From NCBI RefSeq assembly GCF_009858335.1, contig NZ_VMSE01000001.1, forward strand, positions 1,054,001 to 1,118,000: a stretch of DNA of 64,000 nt. Reading direction: 5' to 3'. The DNA comes from Methylovorus glucosotrophus (GTDB lineage Bacteria; Pseudomonadota; Gammaproteobacteria; Burkholderiales; Methylophilaceae). A program made the translations under genes and the position numbers. The notes under the pieces are model-generated. The model searched no databases and was not told the DNA's origin. It was given only the letters and a program-made list of their open reading frames with translations. Shown one piece after another: positions 1 through 8,750 of this stretch. How positions within the stretch are numbered: the stretch's first letter is position 1; every line of letters starts with the position of its first letter.

Positions 1-355
1 CGGACAGGTAAATGGCGCCAACAGTGCCAATCGGAATCGCCACCAGCAAGGCAATGGCCGAGGTGGTGAGCGTGCCGGAAACCAGAGGCAGAATGCCGTA
101 GTGCGCATCTTCAAACAGTGGCGTCCATTGCGTATCCGTCAGGAAGTCAATAATGGAAACATGTTCAAAAAAGCTTAAGGATTCGTAAAGCAGAATGGCG
201 ACAATTGCCATGGTAGTTGCTACTGCCGACATGGCAGCCAGCATAAGAAGGAATTCAATCACGCGTTCAACAAAATGTCTGCGGACGTTTTTTGCCAAAC
301 GTGCACTGATTTTCAGTTCAGTCTGATTTGGTAGCACTTGAGTAGCCGTGTTCAC
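1..355 (-). CDS. pstC: PstC, phosphate ABC transporter permease (5' part only)
   Basis: This is the N-terminal 118 residues of an inner-membrane permease; the gene runs off the left edge. PstC and PstA form the channel of the high-affinity PstSCAB phosphate importer. A hydrophilic N-terminus is followed by a membrane segment at about residues 35-57 (FLLMLAAMSAVATTMAIVAI) and, at the edge, the start of a second one (ALLVAIPIGTVGAIYL). The 'ILPLVSGTLTTSAIALL' stretch is typical of PstC. It lies 86 nt downstream of pstS on the same strand. The start is taken as GTG at 355 because no in-frame ATG precedes it and no strong ribosome-binding site is visible, so a later start is possible. The family call rests on the pstS neighbour and this pattern. 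Confidence 0.8.
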   Translation of the reverse strand, partial: MNTATQVLPNQTELKISARLAKNVRRHFVERVIEFLLMLAAMSAVATTMAIVAILLYESLSFFEHVSIIDFLTDTQWTPLFEDAHYGILPLVSGTLTTSAIALLVAIPIGTVGAIYLS

Positions 356-441
356 TTGATTTAGACCCGTGCATTGTAACGGAATTGAAGGGAGGGATGC
401 GACATCGGGCAGGCAATAATGCCGCCCGATGTCGCAAGCCA

Positions 442-1446
442 TTACTTGATGCGGCTCAGCAGTTCAGGAATCTTCACGCCCACTTCTGGCACACCACCAA
501 AGCCAGTACCCGGCTTCAGAGACTTCCAGTGTTCAACCACGGCAGCGTATTCGCTGGCTGGCAGGGGAACGTACTTCACTTCCTTGGTCAGGGCAGCAGC
601 ATTGGCCAGGTAGAAGTTGATGAACTCTTTGACTTCAGGCTTGAAAGCGCCAGCCGTTGCGTTCACATAGATGAACAGCGGGCGGGACAGTGGCTGGTAA
701 GTGCCATTCATCACCGTTTCAGGAGATGGGCTCACAGCTGGAGCGCCAGTCTTGGCAACGATAGGCACAGCGCGCAGTTTGTCGCGGTTTTCGTCAAAGT
801 AAGCATAACCAAAGTAACCCAGGCCGCCGATGTCGCTGGATACACCTTGTACCAGAACGTTGTCATCTTCAGAGGCAGTAAAGTCACCACGGCTGGACTT
901 GGCCTTGCCAACCACAGCTTCGGTAAAGTAGTCGAATGTACCCGAGTCAGCACCTGGGCCGAACAGCTTCAGCGGCTTGTCTGGCCAAGTGGCATTCACT
1001 TGCTTCCAGGTCTTGACGCTGCCTTGTGCAGCAGGTGCCCACATCTTGTTCAGCTCTTCCACGGTAATGCTTTTGATCCAGTCATTCTTTGGATTCACAA
1101 CCACGGTCAATGCGTCATATGCCACAGGCAGTTCGATGTATTGAATGCCAGCTTCCTTACAGGCGTCCATTTCCTTCTTCAGGATAGGGCGGGAAGCTTC
1201 GGAAATATCAGTCTCACCACGGCAGAACTTCTTGAAACCGCCGCCAGTACCGGAAATACCCACGGTAACCTTGATGGCGCCTTTTTTAGCTTTCTGGAAT
1301 TCTTCAGCGACCGCTTCGGTAATCGGATAAACCGTGCTGGAGCCGTCGATCTTGACGATCTTTTCAGCTGCGTGAGCAGTGGGGATAGCGAACAGAGATG
1401 CGACAACAGCCGCCAGACCCATGCTTTGTACAAACTTCGATTGCAT
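442..1446 (-). CDS. pstS: PstS, periplasmic phosphate-binding protein
   Basis: This periplasmic solute-binding protein delivers inorganic phosphate to the PstCAB importer. The 334 residues begin with a signal peptide of about 26 residues (cleavage near AHA|AEK). Phosphate-binding signatures are visible: [17 protein letters not shown] just after the signal, [12 protein letters not shown], the [13 protein letters not shown] loop, and [12 protein letters not shown] in the second lobe. Length and order fit the PstS family. The ATG at 1446 has a strong ribosome-binding site (GGAGG, 4 nt spacing). It is the first gene of the pst operon with pstC downstream, and a candidate Pho box about 90 nt upstream suggests PhoB control under phosphate limitation. 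Confidence 0.95.
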   Translation of the reverse strand: MQSKFVQSMGLAAVVASLFAIPTAHAAEKIVKIDGSSTVYPITEAVAEEFQKAKKGAIKVTVGISGTGGGFKKFCRGETDISEASRPILKKEMDACKEAGIQYIELPVAYDALTVVVNPKNDWIKSITVEELNKMWAPAAQGSVKTWKQVNATWPDKPLKLFGPGADSGTFDYFTEAVVGKAKSSRGDFTASEDDNVLVQGVSSDIGGLGYFGYAYFDENRDKLRAVPIVAKTGAPAVSPSPETVMNGTYQPLSRPLFIYVNATAGAFKPEVKEFINFYLANAAALTKEVKYVPLPASEYAAVVEHWKSLKPGTGFGGVPEVGVKIPELLSRIK

Positions 1447-1780
1447 ATAACCTCCATGGTGTGAATAAAATCCGCGCTGCAGACGTCAGCTTCCGAGAGC
1501 GGGGGTACATAACTTGGGAGCACTTTAAAGCCTCTATGTTACAAGTTTGTGACAATGATGACGAAAGCTAAATTTAGCTGGTGATATTGAACATTTAAAT
1601 CACCAGAAAATGCGTAGTTCAGTGGAGACAACTTTTATCATGCGCTTTGGCTTGATAGCCTTTGCCCGAGATTGTTTAAGGGTATTCGAAAATATGAATG
1701 CCATTTTTTAATATTAATCAGGCTTGCGGCAGCTAAAGTCGAGAAGTCTGAAGGCAAGAATCCGTTAACACTCCTAACTC
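1447..1780. other. Divergent intergenic region between pstS and the 1781 gene
   Basis: This 334-nt gap separates divergent genes. It holds the pstS ribosome-binding site, the candidate Pho box at 1538-1555 and an AT-rich stretch around 1690-1720 that could carry the promoter of the rightward gene. I see no convincing coding frame or RNA gene in it. Confidence 0.5.
1538..1555 (-). promoter_or_regulatory. Candidate Pho box for pstS
   Basis: Read on the minus strand the site is TTGTCAC-AAAC-TTGTAAC: two 7-bp half-repeats at 11-bp period, close to the PhoB consensus CTGTCAT-N4-CTGTCAT. A TTTAAA hexamer follows at 1523-1528, the place expected for a -10 element when PhoB replaces -35 contacts. 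It lies about 90 nt upstream of pstS. The assignment is by pattern only. Confidence 0.6.
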
Positions 1781-3358
1781 ATGGAAATGAAAAGAATGAC
1801 AAAAAAGCTCCCCATGTGCTTATTGATCGCGTCACTTATCCCTTCAGTCGTATATGCAGCTGTCCTGGATGCGACTGAGGATGGCTATATCGAGCTGACT
1901 CCGGCGGCAGGTTACAGGCTGGCTACCGGGGAATGCAGTGAATGTCATGCATCCCCACAATCACTTTGGTATTTCCAGAATGAGATCATTGGTACTCCTG
2001 CTGACCAGCATTCAGATGCGCCCGGTTCGCTCGTGTGGCTTGGATCGCGCAAGGTGCTTGCCGAGGCAAAAATACTGAATGAAGATACGATCGCGCTGAG
2101 CAATGGCGAACCCCTGGCGTTCGGGATTGTGCCTAAAATCAAAACCAACCTGTCTTACTTCAATCGGACGAGCTTGCAGTACTTGATGGGGCATCCCGTT
2201 CGATTGCGTGGTGAAATGGAGGAGGGGAGGGGGATGCCGAGGTTTGTCGCTCGGACGATATGGCCTCTGAATTTCAAGATCATGCCCACACCACCAGAGC
2301 CTCTGGCCCAGAATGAATCCCTTCAGCAGTTGGTGCGATCCAATAATGGAGGCGCTCAGCGTCCATTCCAGACGCGTGTTTTATGGCAACGCACACCTTC
2401 ATCTGATTCGGCATGGCAGGGTAAAGCCGTCATTGGTTTGATGTTGAATGGCGCTCAGGGAGACGATGATGAAGCCCATGGCGGGCACTTTGGCATTTTG
2501 ACAGGCAGGTACGAGCAGGATGGTGACTGGTCACGATGGTTAGTGAATAATTTTTACAATCTGGACTCGTATAGTGAAAAAGGCATCATCGCGGCGCCTA
2601 CTCCAGCTGACAAGTACCTGATGGATCTCAACAATGGCCAGAGTTACTATCGTCCCTCCTACATGCTGGTGGCGATCATGCGTGATTCGTCAATTCCGCA
2701 ACACTACCAATCCACCATCGATAAGGTCTTTGACGACTTCTACCGGCATAACGTGACATACGATCATGCTAAATCGAACTGCGCAGGTCTCAGTATCGAT
2801 ACGTTACGTCAGATTGGCTGGAAAGTGCCTGAAAGAGGCAGTGACGGATATTTGAAAGCGGTGGCGGCCTATTTTTATGTTGCGATCACCAGCAAAAGCC
2901 TTAAAGACGCCCGCAATGTATATAACTACATTACCGAAGAGTCCACCAGGTTGAATCCTGCGGCAGCGTTTGATGCCATTGGCAACGACATGCTGATGCT
3001 GGCTAATCCGCATGCAAACCGGTCATTAACCCCAACCGAACGTCAATTTTCGGAATCGGTCGAAGCGTTGGTCTACGTTCATATTCCGCAGATTCCATCG
3101 TCGCGTGCATTTGGTCAGGCTCCCGTATATTCATTTGATGAATACCTTGAACGGGCCCCTGCAGATCGCAGCCAATGGAAGATTGTGCCGGTAGAGCCCA
3201 GACCCTTCCCAGACCATCTTAAAGGCAAGGTGGCACGTGAGCTTGGCAAGCCCTCCATCGTACCTGTGCCCGTTGCCATCACATTGCTCTTACTTCTATC
3301 GACTATGGTGGCTGGAGGCTGGTGGATTGCAGGAAAATTGAAAAGACGTCGGGCGTGA
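1781..3358 (+). CDS. Unrecognised exported membrane-anchored protein, CxxCH plus Lnb/DUF4105-like His...Cys domain
   Basis: I do not recognise this 525-residue protein as a named family. It starts with a signal peptide (cleavage near residue 26, VYA|AVL). A single CxxCH motif (CSECH) follows at about residues 52-56, which could bind c-type heme or a metal. The central part carries AHGGHFGILTGRY (about 230-245) and, after a Tyr-rich stretch, YDHAKSNCAGLSIDTLRQ (about 330-350). This His...Tyr...NC order is that of the Lnb/DUF4105 periplasmic proteins, related to circularly permuted NlpC/P60-like peptidases. A C-terminal membrane helix (about 500-518) ends in a KLKRRR stop-transfer sequence, so the body is predicted periplasmic. 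ATGs at 1781, 1787 and 1796 compete, none with a clear ribosome-binding site. It stands alone between divergent pstS and prfB. Confidence 0.75.
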   Translation: MEMKRMTKKLPMCLLIASLIPSVVYAAVLDATEDGYIELTPAAGYRLATGECSECHASPQSLWYFQNEIIGTPADQHSDAPGSLVWLGSRKVLAEAKILNEDTIALSNGEPLAFGIVPKIKTNLSYFNRTSLQYLMGHPVRLRGEMEEGRGMPRFVARTIWPLNFKIMPTPPEPLAQNESLQQLVRSNNGGAQRPFQTRVLWQRTPSSDSAWQGKAVIGLMLNGAQGDDDEAHGGHFGILTGRYEQDGDWSRWLVNNFYNLDSYSEKGIIAAPTPADKYLMDLNNGQSYYRPSYMLVAIMRDSSIPQHYQSTIDKVFDDFYRHNVTYDHAKSNCAGLSIDTLRQIGWKVPERGSDGYLKAVAAYFYVAITSKSLKDARNVYNYITEESTRLNPAAAFDAIGNDMLMLANPHANRSLTPTERQFSESVEALVYVHIPQIPSSRAFGQAPVYSFDEYLERAPADRSQWKIVPVEPRPFPDHLKGKVARELGKPSIVPVPVAITLLLLLSTMVAGGWWIAGKLKRRRA

Positions 3359-3417
3359 GTTATTTGTAGCATCAAGCTGCTTATTACCCCGTCAAAATGA
3401 GCGGACGAGGTTTGATG

Positions 3418-3423
3418 TATAAT
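3418..3423 (+). promoter_or_regulatory. Candidate -10 element for prfB
   Basis: A perfect TATAAT hexamer sits 19 nt before the prfB start codon. No good -35 is seen at 17 bp, so only the -10 is proposed. The implied leader is very short. Confidence 0.4.
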
Positions 3424-3442
3424 CTCGTTTTTATTAGGTTTT

Positions 3443-4553
3443 ATGGTAATGGAAGCAGAACAACTCAATCTGATCGCCCACCGCCTGGCAGATCTTTCTG
3501 AACGTAATCATGCCCTTCGGGGGTATCTTTGACTTCGAGACCAAGCAGCAACGCCTGGAAGAAGTCTCGCAATTGCTGGAAGATCCCAGCATCTGGAACG
3601 ATAACGAACGCTCGCAAAAACTAGGCAAGGAACGTCGCGAACTGGAGTTCGTGGTCAAGTCGCTGACCGAGGTGGATAACAGCCTGCGTGACAGTGCCGA
3701 GCTGTTTGAAATGGCGCGCGAAGAAAACGATGATGCCACCTTGCTTGGTATTGATGCCGACAGCAAAGCCCTGGAAAAGCAGGTGGAGGAAATGGAATTC
3801 CGCCGCATGTTTGCCAACCCCATGGATGGCAATAACTGCTTTATCGATATCCAGTCCGGCTCGGGCGGTACCGAAGCACAGGATTGGGCTTCCATGCTGC
3901 TGCGCATGTATCTGCGCTATTGCGAACGTCGTGGCTTCAAGGTGGAAGTGCTGGAAGAGTCTGAAGGCGATGTCGCCGGGCTGAAGAGCGCTTCACTGAA
4001 AATCTCGGGCGATTACGCTTATGGTTATCTGCGTACCGAAAGTGGCGTGCACCGCCTGGTGCGCAAGTCGCCATTTGACTCGGGCAATCGTCGCCACACT
4101 TCGTTCGCCAGCGTGTCGGTCTTCCCGGAAGTGGATGACTCGATTGAAGTTGAAATCAACCCGGCCGATTTGCGGATTGATACTTACCGGGCATCCGGTG
4201 CCGGTGGTCAGCATATTAACAAGACCGACTCCGCCGTGCGTATTACCCACTTGCCGACCAATACCGTTGTGCAATGTCAGAATGACCGCTCACAGCACCG
4301 TAACAAGGCTGAGGCCATGAACATGCTGAAAGCGCAGCTGTATCAGCTGGAGCTCAACAAGCGCAATCAGGAAAAGCAGGCGCTGGAAGATGCCAAGACG
4401 GATATTGGCTGGGGTCACCAGATTCGCAGCTATGTGCTGGATCAGTCGCGCATCAAGGATCTGCGCACCAACGTTGAAATTGGCAATACCCAGGGCGTGC
4501 TGGATGGCGATCTGGATCCATTCATATCAGAAAGTTTAAAGCAGGGAGTGTAG
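3443..4553 (+). CDS. prfB: Peptide chain release factor 2 (programmed +1 frameshift)
   Basis: RF2 recognises UGA and UAA stop codons and releases the finished peptide from the ribosome. It is encoded in two frames. The zero frame runs from ATG 3443 (or ATG 3449, [20 protein letters not shown]) through ARG-rich ...ALRGYL to a TGA at 3530-3532. Reading shifts +1 at CTT/TGAC and continues as [12 protein letters not shown] to 4553. The product is about 370 residues, as usual for RF2. The catalytic GGQ motif lies in [16 protein letters not shown] and the codon-recognition region upstream is intact. The internal ATG at 3510 lies in the second frame and is not the true start. lysS follows after 2 nt, so the two genes are probably cotranscribed, as in many bacteria. 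Confidence 0.95.
3518..3533 (+). promoter_or_regulatory. prfB: RF2 autoregulatory frameshift site
   Basis: The site is CGG-GGG-TAT-CTT-TGA-C: a Shine-Dalgarno-like purine block, then the slippery CTT followed by an in-frame TGA. This matches the conserved RF2 recoding signal. Low RF2 slows termination at TGA and favours the +1 shift, so RF2 controls its own synthesis. Confidence 0.93.
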
Positions 4554-4555
4554 TA

Positions 4556-6070
4556 GTGAGCGAAGCACAACAGCCGATTGAGGCGACACAACAAGACGAA
4601 AACCATGTGATTGCCGAGCGCCGCGAAAAGCTGAAAGCGATCCGGGCTCAGGGTGTGGCCTTCCCCAATGATTTCAAGCCTGAGCACGCGGCAGCAGAAC
4701 TGCATGCCCAATATGGCGAACAGGACAATGAAACGCTGGAGCCTGCCAATGTGCAGGTGAGCGTGGCGGGCCGCATGATGCTGAAGCGCGTCATGGGCAA
4801 GGCCAGCTTTGCCACGCTGCAGGATAAAAGCGGCCGTATCCAGCTCTTCATCTCCAAGGAAAGCATAGGCGAAGAGCTTTACGATGCTTTCAAGAAATGG
4901 GATATGGGCGATATTCTTGCCGCCCGCGGCGTGGTGTTCAAAACCAAGACTGGTGAACTGTCGATCAAGGTGAGCGAGCTGCGTCTGCTCACCAAGTCCT
5001 TGCGTCCGCTGCCTGAGAAATTCCATGGGCTGTCTGATCAGGAGACCAAGTATCGCCAGCGCTATGTTGATCTGATTGTGTCGGACGATACCCGCCAGAC
5101 CTTTATTGCTCGCAGCAAGATTGTGGCGGCTATTCGCAGCTTCATGCTGGGCAATGAGTTCCTGGAAGTGGAAACGCCCATGCTGCATCCGATTCCTGGC
5201 GGTGCGTCGGCCAAGCCTTTCATTACGCATCACAATGCGCTGGATATGCAGATGTACATGCGTATTGCGCCTGAGCTTTACCTCAAGCGTCTGATCGTGG
5301 GCGGCTTTGAGCGCGTATTCGAGATCAACCGCAATTTCCGTAACGAAGGCGTAAGCGTCCGTCACAACCCCGAATTCACTATGATGGAGTTCTACGCGGC
5401 CTATACCGATTACAAGTGGCTGATGGACTTCACTGAAAACTGTATCCGTGCGGCTGCTATCGCCGCCCGTGGCACGGCTGTGCTGGAATATCAAGGCCGT
5501 ACGCTGGACCTCAGCCAGCCATTCCAGCGCTTGACCATTGTCGGGGCGATTCAGAAATATGCGCCGGCCTATACATTGGAGCAGCTGAATGATGCTGCTT
5601 TCCTGCGCACCGAATTGAAGAAGTTTGGGGTCGAGGCCTTTGCCCATGCCGGTCTGGGCGCGCTGCAACTGGCTCTGTTTGAAGAAACGGCCGAAAGCCA
5701 GTTATGGGAGCCAACCTATATCATTGATTACCCGGTGGAAGTCTCGCCGCTGGCACGCGCATCGGATAGCAATCCCGAGATTACCGAGCGTTTTGAGCTG
5801 TTTGTCACCGGTCGCGAAATTGCCAACGGTTTCTCGGAGCTGAATGATGCTGAAGACCAGGCAGCACGTTTCCATGCCCAGGTCGCTGCCAAAGAGGCGG
5901 GCGATGACGAAGCCATGTATTACGATGCTGACTTCATACGGGCGCTGGAATATGGCATGCCACCTACCGGTGGTTGCGGTATCGGCATTGACCGGCTGGT
6001 GATGCTGTTGACCGATAGCCCCAGCATTCGCGATGTGATTTTGTTCCCGCATATGCGTCCCGAAGCCTGA
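4556..6070 (+). CDS. lysS: Lysyl-tRNA synthetase, class II
   Basis: This enzyme charges tRNA-Lys with lysine using ATP in the cytoplasm. The 504 residues show the class II LysRS layout: an N-terminal OB-fold anticodon-binding domain (about 60-175, with [21 protein letters not shown]), motif 2 in [20 protein letters not shown], and motif 3 in [14 protein letters not shown] followed by [13 protein letters not shown] at the C-terminus. The start is a GTG at 4556 supported by AGGGAG about 8 nt upstream. It begins 2 nt after the prfB stop, so translation may be coupled. A strong intrinsic terminator lies about 90 nt after its stop. Confidence 0.97.
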   Translation: MSEAQQPIEATQQDENHVIAERREKLKAIRAQGVAFPNDFKPEHAAAELHAQYGEQDNETLEPANVQVSVAGRMMLKRVMGKASFATLQDKSGRIQLFISKESIGEELYDAFKKWDMGDILAARGVVFKTKTGELSIKVSELRLLTKSLRPLPEKFHGLSDQETKYRQRYVDLIVSDDTRQTFIARSKIVAAIRSFMLGNEFLEVETPMLHPIPGGASAKPFITHHNALDMQMYMRIAPELYLKRLIVGGFERVFEINRNFRNEGVSVRHNPEFTMMEFYAAYTDYKWLMDFTENCIRAAAIAARGTAVLEYQGRTLDLSQPFQRLTIVGAIQKYAPAYTLEQLNDAAFLRTELKKFGVEAFAHAGLGALQLALFEETAESQLWEPTYIIDYPVEVSPLARASDSNPEITERFELFVTGREIANGFSELNDAEDQAARFHAQVAAKEAGDDEAMYYDADFIRALEYGMPPTGGCGIGIDRLVMLLTDSPSIRDVILFPHMRPEA

Positions 6071-6122
6071 ATCTGAACGCGAGCCCTGCTGCGGTTTGTT
6101 GCGGCAGGGCGACAAGATTAGC

Positions 6123-6153
6123 TCTTTAAAAACAATCGCTTGTTTTTTAAAGA
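6123..6153. repeat. AT-rich inverted repeat downstream of lysS
   Basis: TCTTTAAAAACAA at 6123-6135 pairs with TTGTTTTTTAAAGA at 6140-6153 around a TCGC loop, with a single bulged base. It lies just before the terminator hairpin and may be a 3'-end stabilising or second terminator-like structure. Confidence 0.5.
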
Positions 6154-6162
6154 ACGGATGAG

Positions 6163-6188
6163 CGTCTCCTGAGGGAGACGTTTTTTTT
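6163..6188 (+). terminator. Rho-independent terminator after prfB-lysS
   Basis: A perfect 7-bp stem, CGTCTCC/GGAGACG, with a TGAG loop is followed directly by eight T. It ends the prfB-lysS transcript. Confidence 0.88.
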
Positions 6189-6346
6189 GGTATTTACCCC
6201 TGATTCTTGAAAATTCACCAACAGATTTTCGTAAGTACATGATTATTTTGGTGTAGTTATTTCCGGCATGGTCATTGCTCTAACTGCTCTGGTAAATGTG
6301 ATGTCTGCATTTCGACATTTTTTACCATCATGAAAGAGGATTACCC

Positions 6347-6919
6347 ATGTTAAACAAGCAAGGTCTTTTCAATCGAGGTGCCCAACCTTCTCCTGCACAA
6401 TCCACGCCCGCTAGCCGTCCTTCCACTTCACCTTTATCTGCCAGCACAACGACGACCAGCGCGCCTTATCCTGCCGCTACCTCTTCTGCCACGGCAGCCT
6501 CCGCAGCATCTGATATTAAAACGGACACTGACAACAAAGAGATCTCAGGTAGCCGCCTGATTGTGGGGCCGGATGTCAAACTCAAAGGCGCGGAAATCCA
6601 GGACTGCGATACCCTGGTAGTAGAAGGGCGCGTCGAGGCCACCATGGATAGTCGTGTCATCCAGATTGCCGAAGCTGGCGAATTCTCCGGCAAGGTGGGT
6701 ATCGATGTCGCCGAGATATATGGCAAGTTTGAAGGCGAACTCACCGCACGTAGCCAGCTCATCATTCATGCCAGTGGCCGGGTTAGCGGCAAAATTCGCT
6801 ACGGCAAGATTTTTATTGAAGAAGGTGGAGAGTTGTCTGGTGACATCGCTTCCATCTCCACCGAAAGCGCCAATAACAAAGCCAGCCCATTACGCGCAGC
6901 CAGCGCAGGTCACGCTTAA
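6347..6919 (+). CDS. Bactofilin family protein (polymer-forming cytoskeletal)
   Basis: Bactofilins self-assemble without nucleotide into filaments of beta-helical subunits and act as scaffolds for envelope-associated processes. This 190-residue protein has a low-complexity Ala/Pro/Ser/Thr N-terminus (about 1-62) and then the bactofilin core (about 67-165): SRLIVGPDVKLKGAEIQDCD, VVEGRVEATM, GEFSGKVGIDVAEIYGKFEG, GRVSGKIRYGKIFIEEGG, ELSGDI. These are the short hydrophobic/glycine repeats of the beta-helix rungs. An AGAGGA ribosome-binding site precedes ATG 6347. It is monocistronic by context: the lysS terminator lies upstream and a separate leader precedes the porin. Its specific cellular role cannot be read from the sequence. 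Confidence 0.9.
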   Translation: MLNKQGLFNRGAQPSPAQSTPASRPSTSPLSASTTTTSAPYPAATSSATAASAASDIKTDTDNKEISGSRLIVGPDVKLKGAEIQDCDTLVVEGRVEATMDSRVIQIAEAGEFSGKVGIDVAEIYGKFEGELTARSQLIIHASGRVSGKIRYGKIFIEEGGELSGDIASISTESANNKASPLRAASAGHA

Positions 6920-6964
6920 GTTCCCTCCGAGCTCCAATGGTTGACGTTGTTGGAGCCACCTTAT

Positions 6965-7022
6965 CGTCACGTATGGGTTGTTGTATTTTTGCAACGCCTG
7001 CGTGACGAATTCATGATTCGTC
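6965..7022. repeat. Overlapping inverted repeats in the porin leader
   Basis: CGTCACG at 6965-6971 pairs with CGTGACG at 7001-7007, enclosing a smaller GTTG...CAAC repeat. Overlapping it, GACGAAT at 7004-7010 pairs with ATTCGTC at 7016-7022 around TCATG. The two hairpins share bases and so are mutually exclusive. They lie 90-145 nt before the porin start and could be an operator or a switching leader. Confidence 0.45.
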
Positions 7023-7110
7023 ATCAATCTGTCACATTGCATCCCCAGAATCGCTTCCGTGTTGAAACTCAACAAAACGAATTTATAGTTTTTTAACCGG
7101 GAGCAATCTA

Positions 7111-8520
7111 ATGAAAAGTATCAAGCTGCGCGGCGTCTGTGCTGCAGTTTCTGGGGCACTACTGTTCGGCTTTGGCGCCAATGCCATGGCTGATTCCACT
7201 GTTGACATCGTCAATGCGCTGGTGAGCAAGGGCGTATTGACCGAAGAAGAAGGCAATCTGCTGACCAAGGGCCGCGAAGGCGAAAAACTGGGTCAGGAAA
7301 AAGCCATGAAAACGGCTGGCAAGATTAAGATTTCTGATGTAATCGATAATGCAACTTTGTATGGCGATATGCGCGCACGTTACGAATTCCGTAATGGCGA
7401 AGACACTGCCAGCAATGGTGAAGATCGTACGCGTGGTCGCTACAAGATGCTGTTGGGCGTGAAGACCGAAGCTGGTGATTTCTACTCTGACCTGGCTTTG
7501 TCCATGGGTTCAGGTGGTCGTTCCGACAATGCCACATTTGGTAATGGCAACAACGGCGCAAACGGTAAGGAAACCGTTTACGTCAAGCGCGCCATGTTGG
7601 GCTGGAAAGCAACTGACTGGTTGAAGGTTGAAGCTGGTCGTGTGGCTAACCCACTGTATACCACTTCCATGGTATGGGATGCTGACCTGACATTTGAAGG
7701 CCTGGTTGAAAAGATCGACTACAAGTGGGGCAAGGTAAACCTGTTCGGTAATTTCGCACAGTCTCAATACCGTGGTGACCGTCAGGATTATTACAACATC
7801 GATACCGCCTCTGAGCGTAAAACCAACACCCTGTTGGCTTTCCAGGGCGGTGCGAAGTTTGATATTACCGATACCGTGTCTGCCAAGGCTGCGTTGACTT
7901 ACACCACTTACACAAGTGATAACGGCACTGGCACTGGTGCTTTTGTACCAGGCTTGGGTACCACCACGACCGTTGGTTCCACCCTCGGTACCAACGTTAC
8001 CTCGACTAATGATATCCGCACCATTGAAATCCCGGCTGAACTGGGCTTCAAGCTGGCAAACAACATGAAACTGAATGTGTTTGGTGATTACGTAGTCAAC
8101 CTGGATGGTGATGACCGCTTTGACGCTGCTGTAGCTGCTGCTACGGCCGGTACTGCCCGTAACACTATCCGCGCAGCTGGTAACGATGACAAAGCCTGGC
8201 TGGTGGGTGTAGGCCTGGAACAAAAGCAGGACAAGAACCCCAAGAAGGGTGACTGGTCTGCCAAGCTCTGGTACCAGGACGTAGGTGTTTACGCATTGGA
8301 TCCTAACGCTGTTGACTCTGACTTCATGGATTCCAAGGTTAACCTGAAGGGTGTCGTGTTCAAGGGTGAATACCTGGTGCGTGATAACGTATTCCTGAAT
8401 CTGGCTGCTGGTCATGCTACTCGCAAGAATGACCGTCTGGCCGCTACTGGCGCAGGTGATATTAACCTGAACCTCGACAGCTACAATCTGTACCAACTGG
8501 ACGTCACTTACAAGTTCTAA
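7111..8520 (+). CDS. Outer-membrane porin, putative porin (Porin_5-like) family
   Basis: This is a predicted outer-membrane beta-barrel channel of 469 residues. A signal peptide (cleavage near residue 27, AMA|DST) is followed by a short helical segment with VDIVNALVSKGVLTEEEGNLL (about 30-50), seen at the N-terminus of putative porins of this type. The rest is long alternating amphipathic strands rich in Gly, Asn and aromatic residues, ending in YQLDVTYKF with the terminal Phe needed for BAM-dependent insertion. Well-biased codons and a good ribosome-binding site (GGGAG) suggest high expression. It is a single-gene unit with its own leader and a strong terminator. The substrate is unknown. 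Confidence 0.87.
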   Translation: MKSIKLRGVCAAVSGALLFGFGANAMADSTVDIVNALVSKGVLTEEEGNLLTKGREGEKLGQEKAMKTAGKIKISDVIDNATLYGDMRARYEFRNGEDTASNGEDRTRGRYKMLLGVKTEAGDFYSDLALSMGSGGRSDNATFGNGNNGANGKETVYVKRAMLGWKATDWLKVEAGRVANPLYTTSMVWDADLTFEGLVEKIDYKWGKVNLFGNFAQSQYRGDRQDYYNIDTASERKTNTLLAFQGGAKFDITDTVSAKAALTYTTYTSDNGTGTGAFVPGLGTTTTVGSTLGTNVTSTNDIRTIEIPAELGFKLANNMKLNVFGDYVVNLDGDDRFDAAVAAATAGTARNTIRAAGNDDKAWLVGVGLEQKQDKNPKKGDWSAKLWYQDVGVYALDPNAVDSDFMDSKVNLKGVVFKGEYLVRDNVFLNLAAGHATRKNDRLAATGAGDINLNLDSYNLYQLDVTYKF

Positions 8521-8565
8521 GCTGATAAGTGCCGAGCATGCCACTAAAATGGCATGCGTATCCTG

Positions 8566-8599
8566 AAAAAAACCCGCCATGAAAATGGCGGGTTTTTTT
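8566..8599 (+). terminator. Rho-independent terminator after the porin gene
   Basis: AACCCGCCAT pairs perfectly with ATGGCGGGTT around a GAAA loop, flanked by A and T runs that extend the stem. A second hairpin, GCATGCCA/TGGCATGC at 8536-8557, lies just before it. Confidence 0.9.
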
Positions 8600-8750
8600 A
8601 CGCTGAAAGCAAATCGAGTTGGCCATGGTTTTAAAGGCTATGCGAAGCCTGACGGGGGCTGCAGCCAGACGGTTAAACCCCTTTTAGTAATAGGCTTTTT
8701 GGCGTTTGTTGTGTACGATTACATAAAAATTCATATTATAAATCAGGGAA

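Noticed and set aside
385-1464. Long open frame opposite pstS (359 residues, plus strand)
   Set aside because: It is the antisense shadow of pstS: no family pattern, and pstS on the other strand has signal peptide, ribosome-binding site and conserved motifs.
4442-5668. Open frame of 408 residues antisense to prfB/lysS
   Set aside because: Composition (many His, Gln, Leu) is that of a reverse-complement shadow, and lysS on the plus strand is unmistakable.
8600-8750. A c-di-GMP (GEMM) riboswitch before the GGDEF-EAL gene
   Set aside because: I compared the leader with the GEMM pattern; the conserved tetraloop-receptor and ligand-binding blocks are not present. Only simple hairpins remain.
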